Assembly: GCF_004310335.1 (NCBI RefSeq)
Contig: NZ_SIRS01000001.1
Coordinates: 124,001 to 188,000, forward strand
Length of the DNA: 64,000 bases
Direction of reading: 5' to 3'
From: Hyunsoonleella pacifica
Lineage (GTDB): Bacteria; Bacteroidota; Bacteroidia; Flavobacteriales; Flavobacteriaceae
In this document: one piece after another, positions 1-8,955 of the stretch
Numbering within the stretch: the stretch's first letter is position 1
How the letters are laid out: every line of letters starts with the position of its first letter
Notes under the pieces: model-generated
What the model saw: the letters and a program-made list of their open reading frames with translations, nothing else
Told to the model about the DNA's origin: nothing
Databases searched by the model: none
Position numbers and translations under genes: made by a program

Positions 1-1
1 A

Positions 2-1390
2 TTAGTTACTAATTATAAAGGAAAAGAAGGGCTGGATGCAGGAGAAGCGTTTGATGTGTCTTATGAAAACATACAAAACCGACTAAACTCAGGAAAACTT
101 CAAAAAACCCCAATAGAGTATGGTTTTATAAAGAAAAATAATCGAGGAAAAACGGTTAACTTATTATTTGTTATAAGAAATGGTAATGTTAATGATTTCA
201 TGAATAAAGGGCGATTAGCAAATTACACAGCTAGAATGCTAAATAAGGGGACTACAAATTATTCTAGGCAAGATATTGAAGACAAGCTAAGTGCTTTGAA
301 ATCTTCAGTTAGTCTTTCTGGAGGTAACGGAAGAATAAGCGCACGTATTAGTACTACTGAAGAATATCTCATGGAAACTTTAGCATTAATGACAGATATG
401 TTGAAAAACCCAACGTTTAATGAAGCAGAATTAGAGAAATTAAAAACTGCAGATTTAGCAAATATTGAGCGTAATAAAACAGAACCTCAGTTTTTAGCAA
501 GTAAAGCCCTTGGTAATTTAAATCAACATTATAAAAAAGGACATCCACTTTATTCTACATCAGTTGAAGATGACATTGAGAACATAAATGCGATAACAGT
601 TGAAGGTCTCAAAAATTATTATGATGAGTTTTATGGTATTTCAGACAATGCATCTTTAGTAGCCATTGGGAATATAGATGAAAACGCTCTAAAGAATTAT
701 TTTGAAACTGAGTTTGCCAACTTTAAGGTGGATAAACCCTATAAGCCTATTGAAGACCCGTATAGAAAAAACAATGCTATAAATGAGAAAATAAAAACAC
801 CAGACAAGAAAAATGCTATCAGTATTGGTGTAATGGCTTTTGAAGGTAGTGTGGTGGATGAGGATTATGCAGCACTTCAAGTCGCTAGTTCAATATTTGG
901 TGGAGGGTTTTTAAATTCCAGAATAGCAGGAAGATTACGTCAAAAAGATGGTATAAGTTATGGTGCTGGTGGTAGAGTAGATGTAGATGGAGACCCTAAA
1001 GATTCAAAATCATCAATACTTGTATATGCTATTTATGCGCCAGAGAATGCTGATAAAGTACAAAAAGGATTTAGTGAAGAAATAGAGCGTTATATTAATG
1101 AAGGTATTACAGAAGATGAATTGAAGGTAGCTATTACCAGTTGGGTGCAAGGTAGAAGTGTATCTAGAGCAAAGGATAATGAACTATCAAGAACTATAAA
1201 TAATAACTTGTATTATGATAGAGATATGATGTTCTACAAAGGTATTGAAGACAAAGTAACTTCTTTAACAGTGGAAGATGTAAATAAAGTCATAAAAAAA
1301 TACTTTAAAACATTTGATAATTGGACGGTGGTAAACGCAGGAGATTTTGAAAAAGCACCAGAAATTAAAAGTGAGAAAAAGGTAGATTAG
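2..1390 (+). CDS. M16 family (insulinase-like) metallopeptidase, C-terminal part; 5' end outside the window
   Basis: The reading frame is open from the first bases, so this is the C-terminal half of a longer protein. A GTG at 56 exists but is internal. The visible part looks like the second, non-catalytic half of a two-lobed M16 peptidase: a beta-strand/helix pattern, an FGGGFLNSRI region near the middle, and an RxxDGISYG motif typical of the M16 C-domain, which contacts substrate in the closed clamp. No HxxEH zinc motif is seen, as expected for this half. Members of this family with about 900 residues are usually periplasmic in Bacteroidota. A strong terminator follows the stop. The assignment rests on family resemblance. 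Confidence 0.85.
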   Translation, partial: LVTNYKGKEGLDAGEAFDVSYENIQNRLNSGKLQKTPIEYGFIKKNNRGKTVNLLFVIRNGNVNDFMNKGRLANYTARMLNKGTTNYSRQDIEDKLSALKSSVSLSGGNGRISARISTTEEYLMETLALMTDMLKNPTFNEAELEKLKTADLANIERNKTEPQFLASKALGNLNQHYKKGHPLYSTSVEDDIENINAITVEGLKNYYDEFYGISDNASLVAIGNIDENALKNYFETEFANFKVDKPYKPIEDPYRKNNAINEKIKTPDKKNAISIGVMAFEGSVVDEDYAALQVASSIFGGGFLNSRIAGRLRQKDGISYGAGGRVDVDGDPKDSKSSILVYAIYAPENADKVQKGFSEEIERYINEGITEDELKVAITSWVQGRSVSRAKDNELSRTINNNLYYDRDMMFYKGIEDKVTSLTVEDVNKVIKKYFKTFDNWTVVNAGDFEKAPEIKSEKKVD

Positions 1391-1410
1391 TTGAAAAATC
1401 CATAAACTTA

Positions 1411-1446
1411 AGAGCCAAATCTTTTTTTGATTTGGCTTTTGTTTTT
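1411..1446 (+). terminator. Rho-independent terminator of the M16 peptidase gene
   Basis: Nine-base-pair stem AGCCAAATC / GATTTGGCT with a seven-T loop, followed by a T-rich tail. It lies 20 bases past the peptidase stop and before the convergent 78-aa gene, so it ends the peptidase transcript. Confidence 0.8.
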
Positions 1447-1489
1447 ACGACAAAATATAATGCCATAGATATTTCGTATAGTAAAAGCT

Positions 1490-1726
1490 CTATGGCTGAT
1501 ATACCTGTCCTCTATGAGGTTTTAGAGCATCTCTAACAGGCTTCATTTCATCTTCATTTACTATCATAAAAGCTATAGCATGTAACGTGTTGATGGCTTG
1601 ATAACCAGTTATGCTTAATACTAGGCTTTGGCTTTTAATATACTCTTTCAAGTGAATTTCATGATGTTCAGCAATTTTTAAGGCATCAGGTCCACGAAAA
1701 TCCCAAATAAGTTTTAATTGTCGCAT
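1490..1726 (-). CDS. small conserved hypothetical protein (78 aa)
   Basis: A compact 78-residue soluble protein with no signal peptide or membrane segment. It begins MRQLKLIWDFRGPDA and carries an HHEIHLKEY stretch rich in histidine and an acidic segment near the end. Its composition and codon use look like a real gene. It is convergent with the M16 gene and divergent from the parvulin operon, standing alone. I do not recognise a named family; the fold could be a small ferredoxin-like alpha/beta domain, but that is a guess. Confidence 0.6.
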   Translation of the reverse strand: MRQLKLIWDFRGPDALKIAEHHEIHLKEYIKSQSLVLSITGYQAINTLHAIAFMIVNEDEMKPVRDALKPHRGQVYQP

Positions 1727-1809
1727 AGGCTTTTGTTTGATTTCAAAGATCTTAAATTAAGAGGAAAAACTTAAAATAAAACTGCTTTATTCACGTTTGT
1801 TAACACAAC

Positions 1810-1839
1810 TTGTTTTAAAGCTATATATTAGTATTTTTG
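1810..1839 (+). promoter_or_regulatory. Bacteroidota-type promoter of the parvulin operon
   Basis: TTG at 1810-1812, a 19-base spacer, and TATTTTTG at 1832-1839 match the Bacteroidota primary sigma consensus (TTG-N19-TAnnTTTG) exactly. It lies 27 bases before the first ATG of the operon. Confidence 0.75.
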
Positions 1840-1865
1840 CACTTGTTGATTAATAATTTTCTACT

Positions 1866-3812
1866 ATGAAATTAAAGTATTGCATCCTAGTTTTTCCATT
1901 ATTTTTTATAACTATTGGGTTTGCTCAAAAGCAAAATAAAGACGTATTATTTACTATTGCAGAGGAGCCTGTATATGTTTCAGAATTTTTAAGAGTTTAT
2001 AATAAAAACTTAGATTTGGTACAGGATGAATCCCAAAAAGATGTCGAAGAGTATTTAAAGTTGTTTGTAAATTACAAATTAAAATTACAGGAAGCTAAGG
2101 CACAAGGATTACATGAAAAACCTTCATACCAAAGAGAGTTAGGGAATTACAAAAAGCAGCTGGCAAAAAATTATATGACCGATGCTGAAGTAAATGAGAC
2201 ATTGGTGAAAGAGGCATACGATCATATTACCACAGATGTAAAGGCAAATCATATTCTAGTACGAGTGGCAGAAGATGCGAGCCCTAAAGATACATTAGTA
2301 GCTTTCAATAAAATTAGTAATTTAAGAGAGCGAGCTCTAGAAGAAGGATTTGAAACTGTTAGAAAGCAAATACATAATGGTAAAACACTTTTTGGAGAAG
2401 AACTAGGTTGGTTTTCTGCATTTAAAATGGTGTATAAGTTTGAGAAATCTGCTTATAGTACTCCAGTAGGTAATATTTCTCAACCTTTTAGAACACGTTT
2501 TGGTTATCACATTGTTAAAGTTTTAGATAGACGCAAAGCTCGTGGAGAACGAACTGTTAAGCATATAATGATTATACCAAAAAGTGAAAGTGAAGCCTCT
2601 AATGCTGAAAAGAGAATTAATGAGATTTACAAGAAAATTCAACAAGGAGAAGAATACGAAGCCTTAGCTAAAGAGTTTTCCGATGATAAAAATTCGGCAC
2701 CTAGTGGAGGTTTACTCAAACCCTTTTCTAGCGGACAACTGAGTGTGCCAGAATTTGAAGAAGCTGCATTTGCATTACAGAATCAAGGCGATATATCCAA
2801 ACCTATGAAAACAGATTTTGGATGGCATATCTTAAAACTTGTAAATGCAAAACCTATTGGTGCTTTTGAAAATATAAAGCCTGAGCTTGAACAAAAAGTA
2901 AAAAAAGATTCCCGTTCGCAATTGATTGAAGAGGCTTTAATAGCTAAATTAAAGCAGAAATATAATATAGGAGATAACACGCCAGATTTAAGCTATTTTG
3001 TGTCTATATTAAATGACGATTTTTACAAACGCACTTGGGAATTACCTAAGGAATTTAAAGGTAATTTGCCTCTGGTAAGAATTGGAGATAAACAATTAAC
3101 AAATGCTGATTTTGCAGATGCATTATTATCTCAGCAAAAACGAATTAGAGGTAAACAGAGTTTTCAAGGTATAGTTTATAGTACCTATGAAGCGTTTTTA
3201 AATTCAAATTTAAAGCAATATCAGGAAGAAAATCTTGAAAATGAAAATGAAGACTTTGCTCATATTTTTAGTGAATATAGAGATGGGTTATTGTTATTTG
3301 ATTTAATGGAGAATACTATTTGGAAATCTGCTAAAACAGATTCTGTAGAAGTTAAAGAATTCTATGAAACGCATAAAGAAAAATATAAGTGGCCTGTAAG
3401 GGTAGAAGCAGAAGTTGCTTCCTCAACAAATAAAAAAATCATAAAGAAAGTTGCTAAACTCATGGGCGAGAACATGTCGGCAGAAGATATTAAGGCATTA
3501 GTAAATACAAACGGTAAGGTTAATGTAATTTTTACTATTGATACGATGGGGACTGAGCATCAAGCATTACCAAAAAACTTTGATTTAACGAAAGGTATTT
3601 CAAAGGTGTGTAAGCATAACAATGGCTTTGTAGTAGCTAATGTTAGTAACGTATTTCCAGAAAAACAAAAACCTTATGAAGAAGTTAAAGGGTTAGTAAT
3701 AAGTGATTATCAAACACATAAAGAAAACCTTTGGTTAGAAGAACTTAAAAATAAATATAAGGTGGTTATTAATACAGATGTTTTTAAGAAGGTTAAAGCA
3801 GACATTAATTAG
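1866..3812 (+). CDS. peptidylprolyl isomerase with two parvulin domains (periplasmic chaperone)
   Basis: This is probably an exported folding catalyst for outer-membrane or secreted proteins. Residues 1-21 form a signal peptide ending FAQ. An N-terminal helical region is followed by two parvulin/rotamase domains at about 126-222 and 228-330. Each shows the family signatures: NHILV or KHIMI at the start, FSDD-type and GG segments, and an FGYHIVKV or FGWHILKL strand at the end. A 300-residue C-terminal region without an obvious domain follows. It is the first gene of an operon with two more SurA-like genes and a MoxR ATPase, which supports an envelope-biogenesis role. Confidence 0.88.
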   Translation: MKLKYCILVFPLFFITIGFAQKQNKDVLFTIAEEPVYVSEFLRVYNKNLDLVQDESQKDVEEYLKLFVNYKLKLQEAKAQGLHEKPSYQRELGNYKKQLAKNYMTDAEVNETLVKEAYDHITTDVKANHILVRVAEDASPKDTLVAFNKISNLRERALEEGFETVRKQIHNGKTLFGEELGWFSAFKMVYKFEKSAYSTPVGNISQPFRTRFGYHIVKVLDRRKARGERTVKHIMIIPKSESEASNAEKRINEIYKKIQQGEEYEALAKEFSDDKNSAPSGGLLKPFSSGQLSVPEFEEAAFALQNQGDISKPMKTDFGWHILKLVNAKPIGAFENIKPELEQKVKKDSRSQLIEEALIAKLKQKYNIGDNTPDLSYFVSILNDDFYKRTWELPKEFKGNLPLVRIGDKQLTNADFADALLSQQKRIRGKQSFQGIVYSTYEAFLNSNLKQYQEENLENENEDFAHIFSEYRDGLLLFDLMENTIWKSAKTDSVEVKEFYETHKEKYKWPVRVEAEVASSTNKKIIKKVAKLMGENMSAEDIKALVNTNGKVNVIFTIDTMGTEHQALPKNFDLTKGISKVCKHNNGFVVANVSNVFPEKQKPYEEVKGLVISDYQTHKENLWLEELKNKYKVVINTDVFKKVKADIN

Positions 3813-4671
3813 TATTTTGCATATCAAATCCCTCAATATAATCCTAATTTTTATTTTGCTAGCATCATGTGATATTTTTAGAAAAACAGATGATAGGAAA
3901 CCCATTGCCAGAGTTAATGATACTTACCTTTATGAAGATGATTTAAAAGGTTTAGGTACTGATGGTATTACTGGAGAGGATAGTACTTTAATTGTTCAGA
4001 ATTTTATAAAAGAATGGGCTACTGCACAACTTTTGGTTGACGGAGCTCAGATAAACTTAAACGAAAAAAAGCAAGAAGATTTCAATAAACTGGTTATTCA
4101 ATATAAGAATGACTTATTTAGTAAGGCGTACTTAGAAGCGTTGGTAAAGCAAAATTTAGATACAACAGTTAGTGCTGAAGAAGCTAATAGTTATTATGAA
4201 TTGCATAAAGATGTATTTAAATTAAATGAAGAACTTATAAAATTTAGGTATGTTCATGTAGATGAAAACATCATAGATTTTGATGTAATTAAAGAACGTT
4301 TTAAACGATTTGAAGAAGACGATAAAACAGCATTAGATTCCATAGCAATTCAGTTTAAATCTTATTCACTTAATGATTCTATTTGGATAAAAATGAGTCA
4401 GGTTATAGCTAAGATACCCGTAGTGAATTCAGAAAATAAAAATCAACTGTTAAAAAAATCTAATTTTGTGCAACTCAAAGATTCATTAGGAGTATATTTG
4501 ATGCAAGTTAATGATGTTTTGATCAGGAATGATACAGCTCCGTTAGAGTACGTAAGGCCAACAATTAATCAAATTGTTACTAATAAAAGAAAGCTAGAAC
4601 TCATTAAAAAATTAGAAAAAGATATTACTAAAGATGCCATTAAGAATAAAGAATTTGAAATATATAATTAG
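3778..4671 (+). CDS. SurA/PpiC-like lipoprotein of the parvulin operon
   Basis: The ATG at 3778 overlaps the preceding gene by 35 bases and gives an unusually long n-region. An in-frame TTG at 3817, five bases after the upstream stop, would give a textbook lipoprotein signal (HIKSLNIILIFILLASC), so the true start may be TTG. The lipobox LASC places the mature protein in a membrane, probably periplasm-facing. The rest is helical and resembles the SurA N-domain chaperone part. I see no clear complete parvulin domain, so isomerase activity is doubtful. It is probably a chaperone subunit working with its two neighbours. Confidence 0.75.
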   Translation: MFLRRLKQTLISILHIKSLNIILIFILLASCDIFRKTDDRKPIARVNDTYLYEDDLKGLGTDGITGEDSTLIVQNFIKEWATAQLLVDGAQINLNEKKQEDFNKLVIQYKNDLFSKAYLEALVKQNLDTTVSAEEANSYYELHKDVFKLNEELIKFRYVHVDENIIDFDVIKERFKRFEEDDKTALDSIAIQFKSYSLNDSIWIKMSQVIAKIPVVNSENKNQLLKKSNFVQLKDSLGVYLMQVNDVLIRNDTAPLEYVRPTINQIVTNKRKLELIKKLEKDITKDAIKNKEFEIYN

Positions 4672-6082
4672 TATATTAACGTTACTCATGTTCGTTGGAG
4701 TAATTAAAGCACAAGAGATTATTGAAGATGAGCCTACTGTAGTTGAAGAAGAGGAAAAGAAAATAGTTACCGACTCTACTTCAGTATTTAAGCCTGTAAA
4801 AGTTGATGGTGTAGCTGGTGTTGTGGGAGACTACATTGTATTAAACTCTGATATAGATAAAGAGTTTTTACAGTTACAAGCTTCGGGTGTAGATACTAAA
4901 AACATTACCAGATGTCAACTTTTTGGTAAACTCTTAGAAAATAAATTATATGCTCACCATGCTATTCAAGATAGTATATTAGTATCTGATGCAGAAGTTA
5001 GAAACAATGTAGAGTACCAATTACAACAATTTTTGTCTCAGGTAAATGGAGATATGGATCGTTTGTTGCGCATTTATAATAAAGAAAGCGAAGAAAGCCT
5101 TAGGGATGAAATGTTTAAAACCAATAAGGATATGATGTTGGCACAACGTATGCAAGCTAAGGTGGTTGAAGAGGTTGAAATAACTCCAGAAGAAGTAAGA
5201 CAGTTTTTTAATAAAATTCCTAAAGAAGAACGTCCAAATTTCGGTACTGAATTAAAAGTAGCTCAAATAGTAGTGGAGCCAAAAGTATCCGAAGATGAAA
5301 AGCAACGCATCATCAATCAATTGCAACAGTTTAAGACTGATGTAGAGGAGAATGGAGCAAGTTTTAGATCTAAAGTTATTCTATATGGGCAAGATCCAGG
5401 TATAAAGCAATCAGGTTATAAATATACCCTTAATAGAAAGAAACCAAGAATGGTTAAAGAGTTTCGTGAAGCAGCATTTTCATTGCAGGAAGGACAAGTT
5501 TCTGAGCCTTTTGAAACTGATTTTGGATTTCACATTGTCTATTGCGAAAAAATTAGAGGTCAGGAGTACGATGTAAGTCATGTGCTATTAATTCCAAAAG
5601 TTTCTGATGCTTCAGTAGTTGAGGCAAAAGAAAAACTTGAGGAAGTAAGACAAAAAATAGTTAGTGGAGAAATTACATTTGAAGCAGCAGCAAGAGAAAT
5701 AAGTGATGATGAGGTAACGCGATTTGATGGAGGACAGTTAATAAACCCAGAAACTCAAGACTATAATTTTGAGTTAACGCGTATGGATCCTGAATTGTAT
5801 TCTCAAATTCAAGACTTAAAGGATGGAGAGATTAGTCAAGTGGTTGCAGAATCTGATAGATCTCAAAAGCTTAAATTTAAAATCCTTACAGTTTCTGATA
5901 GGGTAGAAGACCATGAAGCTGATTATGCAAGAGACTTCTTAAAAATTAAGGGACTTGCTCTTAACGAAAAGAAAATTAAAGCTATAGAAAATTGGCAAGC
6001 AGAAAAGATTGATGATACTTACATTAAGATAACAGGTAATACAAGAAATTGTGAGTTTTCTAGTAACTGGTTAAAAAAATAG
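4634..6082 (+). CDS. SurA-like periplasmic peptidylprolyl isomerase
   Basis: This third member has a SurA-type layout: signal peptide, helical SurA N-domain at about 55-200 (starts VDGVAGVVGDYIVLNSDID), and two parvulin domains at about 207-310 and 313-420. The first carries the FGFHIVYCEK strand and the second the SHVLLIPK strand. Its role by family is chaperoning outer-membrane beta-barrel proteins. The ATG at 4634 overlaps the upstream gene by 38 bases. An in-frame TTG at 4655 would remove the odd leader and start directly at the signal peptide (KYIISILTLL). The overlap points to coupled translation. Confidence 0.85.
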   Translation: MPLRIKNLKYIISILTLLMFVGVIKAQEIIEDEPTVVEEEEKKIVTDSTSVFKPVKVDGVAGVVGDYIVLNSDIDKEFLQLQASGVDTKNITRCQLFGKLLENKLYAHHAIQDSILVSDAEVRNNVEYQLQQFLSQVNGDMDRLLRIYNKESEESLRDEMFKTNKDMMLAQRMQAKVVEEVEITPEEVRQFFNKIPKEERPNFGTELKVAQIVVEPKVSEDEKQRIINQLQQFKTDVEENGASFRSKVILYGQDPGIKQSGYKYTLNRKKPRMVKEFREAAFSLQEGQVSEPFETDFGFHIVYCEKIRGQEYDVSHVLLIPKVSDASVVEAKEKLEEVRQKIVSGEITFEAAAREISDDEVTRFDGGQLINPETQDYNFELTRMDPELYSQIQDLKDGEISQVVAESDRSQKLKFKILTVSDRVEDHEADYARDFLKIKGLALNEKKIKAIENWQAEKIDDTYIKITGNTRNCEFSSNWLKK

Positions 6083-6088
6083 AAATTT

Positions 6089-7042
6089 ATGTCTGATGTT
6101 GCTGCAATAGAACATTTTGTTAAAAAATATAAAGCGTTAAAACAGGAAATAGCCAAAGTCATTGTAGGACAAGATGATGTTATCGATCAAATTTTAATAT
6201 CTGTATTTTCTGGAGGGCACTCTTTACTTGTAGGAGTACCAGGTTTGGCTAAAACACTAATGGTTAACACTATTGCGCAAGCTTTAGGTTTGGATTTTAA
6301 GCGTATACAGTTTACGCCAGATTTAATGCCAAGCGACATTTTAGGAAGTGAAATTCTTGATGAGGATCGTCATTTTAAATTTGTAAAAGGTCCTATTTTT
6401 GCTAATATTATATTAGCCGATGAGATAAACCGTACACCTCCAAAAACCCAAGCAGCTTTATTAGAAGCAATGCAAGAACGAGCAGTAACAGTAGCTGGAC
6501 ATCATTATAAACTAGATTTACCTTATTTTGTTTTAGCAACGCAAAATCCTATTGAGCAAGAAGGAACTTATCCTTTACCAGAAGCGCAATTAGACCGTTT
6601 TATGTTTGCTATTAACTTAGAATACCCTTCATTTAAGGAAGAAGTAGAAGTGGTAAAGGCTACAACAAACGATGTGAAAGTTGAGGTAAATCCACTTTTT
6701 ACTGCAAAAGAAATTTTAGAATTACAACACGTTATTAGAAGGATTCCCGTAGCTGATAATGTTATTGAATATGCAGTTACTATAGTTGGCAAGACAAGAC
6801 CAAATAGTACTGCAGCATCAGATTTAGTAAAACAATACATAGATTGGGGAGCAGGGCCAAGAGCATCTCAAAACTTAATATTAGCAGCCAAAACCCATGC
6901 TGCAGTTAATGGTAAATTTTCTCCAGATAATGAAGATGTACAGGCTGTAGCCACCAGTATTCTAAGGCACCGAATCATTAAAAACTACAAAGCTGAAGCA
7001 GAAGGCATTTCAGAAAATCAGATCATTAAGAGTTTATTTTAA
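6089..7042 (+). CDS. MoxR-family AAA+ ATPase
   Basis: A 317-residue cytoplasmic AAA_3 ATPase. Walker A is GVPGLAKT at 49-56 and Walker B is IILADE at 107-112, followed by INRTPPKTQAALLEAMQE, the MoxR signature. The C-terminal AAA lid is present. MoxR proteins are chaperone-like ATPases that usually act with DUF58 and von Willebrand-factor partners. Those partners are not downstream here; instead the gene closes the parvulin operon, seven bases after the SurA-like gene. Its stop codon directly abuts the stop codon of the convergent gene, with no terminator between them. Confidence 0.9.
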   Translation: MSDVAAIEHFVKKYKALKQEIAKVIVGQDDVIDQILISVFSGGHSLLVGVPGLAKTLMVNTIAQALGLDFKRIQFTPDLMPSDILGSEILDEDRHFKFVKGPIFANIILADEINRTPPKTQAALLEAMQERAVTVAGHHYKLDLPYFVLATQNPIEQEGTYPLPEAQLDRFMFAINLEYPSFKEEVEVVKATTNDVKVEVNPLFTAKEILELQHVIRRIPVADNVIEYAVTIVGKTRPNSTAASDLVKQYIDWGAGPRASQNLILAAKTHAAVNGKFSPDNEDVQAVATSILRHRIIKNYKAEAEGISENQIIKSLF

Positions 7043-8722
7043 TTAAGGATTGGTTTTTTTGGACATAAACCCATCTTTTAAGCTGTCCCCTCTCAACTTA
7101 GGAATATAATGATAATAAGACTTTATATATTCTACCTGTTGCTGATTCACACAAGGTAAACTGCCATTGCCAGTACCCCAGAAGAACACATCTTTTTCAG
7201 GGGTATAAAAATCAAACCCATTAATAGTAACTTTAGAAAAAGTAGTGGCAGTTTTAGTATTGTTCTCGGGAATAATAATATTCTTAAACTTGAAATTATT
7301 TAGCGTCATAGCAAATTTATTTGAAGTAAAAGCATTTAAATTTAAAGGAATAAAAATGGGAATTGCACTTAAAATTATGGCACTATACGTGAGATATAAT
7401 CCCAATTTTTGAGATTTAAATAAAGTAACGAATATTTGAAGCGAAAAAATAACAATAAATATAAAAAAGAAACGGTATTGAGGAGAATTAAGCCAAACTA
7501 TTACAAGTTGTACAAGTCCTAATAGGTAAATAATTAACAGTTGCGTTTTGTGTTTATTTTTAAGAATACAAAAAGGAAAAAGCACTAAAAGTAACAAGAA
7601 CATTTTGTTAAATAGCCCATGAAGTTTTGGGATTTGTAGCCAATATTTAAGTGTTTCAAGAAAGCTAAAAGATGAAGTGTCAATATTATTAAAAACAGAT
7701 TGATAGGTGCCAGTTTTGTATAGCTGTAATAATTCAGGCGGTAATTTCCAATCTACGTTTAAGATGTCTAAAGCAGATGTAGGGTAAAATAAGTATCCAG
7801 AGATGATATAATTTTTAAATAAAAACAGTCCAAGTATTCCAATACATAGTAAGGTAAACTTAATACTATATATTTTCAATGTATTATAATGTTTTAAAAA
7901 TAGAATCAATATGAGAATGGATAGTACCAACATCGTTACTTTTACAAGACATAAAAAAAGTACTACAGATAAAAGTTGTTTAAACGTATTGATAGATATG
8001 GTGTTATAATTCATTACGAATTCATAGACGACATAAGGCGTTAGTAAAAAGATAATTAAATCAGGAGAAGGTGTATTTGCAAATTGCATAAAGAACAAAC
8101 TAAAAACAAGTACCAGACCTAAAAAATAGTCTTGAACATTAGAATTATGATTCAACTTTTCAATAAACAGAAATCCTAAAAGCACAAAAACAAATCCGTT
8201 AATATCATTAAAGCAATTAGTGATAAAAGGAAAATTAAAACCAGCTTGTAAGGAGTGCCATGAAGAATTTTGTCCTAAAAAGAGATGTATGTTGGCAAGC
8301 CCTTTTACATAACCAAATTCATTTATCCATTTTATGGTTTGTATATAATAGGATTCGTTATCAATTAAATAAGGCTTGGTGGCACTTTGCGCTAGTATTA
8401 AAATACATAGCAGTAGGTATAATAGTTTATAAGGAGTTTTTAAATTTTTGATAGCATGCCACACACTGTTTAAAAGCTGTTTAATTTCTGCTCTAAACCA
8501 AATAATTAGTATACAATTAAGCATTAAAATACTTATATAGTATTCAATATGAATTCTCATAAAAAAAGCTGCGACACTAGTTGTAATGGTATAAAGAAAA
8601 AGCCCTAAGATATGATGTATTGTAAAGTGGCAATTGTCAATTTTGATAATTCTCCTGAAAACAAATCCAAAATTCAGGCAGGTTAGAGCAATGTATATCC
8701 AACTTAATAGTATAAGAAGCAT
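7043..8722 (-). CDS. polytopic membrane protein, resembles the LIC_10190 family
   Basis: A 559-residue protein with roughly a dozen hydrophobic helices spread over the first 450 residues and a short soluble tail. The N-terminus (MLLILLSWIYIALTCLNFG) and the loop with DNESYYIQTIKWINEFG recall the LIC_10190 family. These proteins look like GT-C glycosyltransferases, with an acidic first periplasmic loop. It could transfer or polymerise a sugar at the inner membrane, but the substrate is unknown. It is a single gene, convergent with moxR and divergent from acnB. Confidence 0.65.
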   Translation of the reverse strand: MLLILLSWIYIALTCLNFGFVFRRIIKIDNCHFTIHHILGLFLYTITTSVAAFFMRIHIEYYISILMLNCILIIWFRAEIKQLLNSVWHAIKNLKTPYKLLYLLLCILILAQSATKPYLIDNESYYIQTIKWINEFGYVKGLANIHLFLGQNSSWHSLQAGFNFPFITNCFNDINGFVFVLLGFLFIEKLNHNSNVQDYFLGLVLVFSLFFMQFANTPSPDLIIFLLTPYVVYEFVMNYNTISINTFKQLLSVVLFLCLVKVTMLVLSILILILFLKHYNTLKIYSIKFTLLCIGILGLFLFKNYIISGYLFYPTSALDILNVDWKLPPELLQLYKTGTYQSVFNNIDTSSFSFLETLKYWLQIPKLHGLFNKMFLLLLVLFPFCILKNKHKTQLLIIYLLGLVQLVIVWLNSPQYRFFFIFIVIFSLQIFVTLFKSQKLGLYLTYSAIILSAIPIFIPLNLNAFTSNKFAMTLNNFKFKNIIIPENNTKTATTFSKVTINGFDFYTPEKDVFFWGTGNGSLPCVNQQQVEYIKSYYHYIPKLRGDSLKDGFMSKKTNP

Positions 8723-8848
8723 CTTCTTGTTTGGTTTACCTCAAAGGTATAGATTAAAAGTCAACATCAAATTATTAATTCATTAGAAATTGCTGTATTC
8801 AACTAACAAAAATTCAATCATTTTATTTAATAATGATACTATAACAAT

Positions 8849-8864
8849 TAAGTATAGATACTTA
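8849..8864. promoter_or_regulatory. palindromic operator-like site upstream of acnB
   Basis: Perfect inverted repeat with seven-base arms TAAGTAT / ATACTTA around AG, about 90 bases before acnB and inside the region shared with the divergent membrane-protein gene. A dimeric regulator could bind here; which one is unknown. Confidence 0.35.
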
Positions 8865-8955
8865 GTTTTATTGTAGTTTTCCTTTTAAACCTTTGCATTA
8901 AATTCGTATTTTGCGTCACTTTTTTAAATAAAACTAAAACTGAAATATTTCTTAT

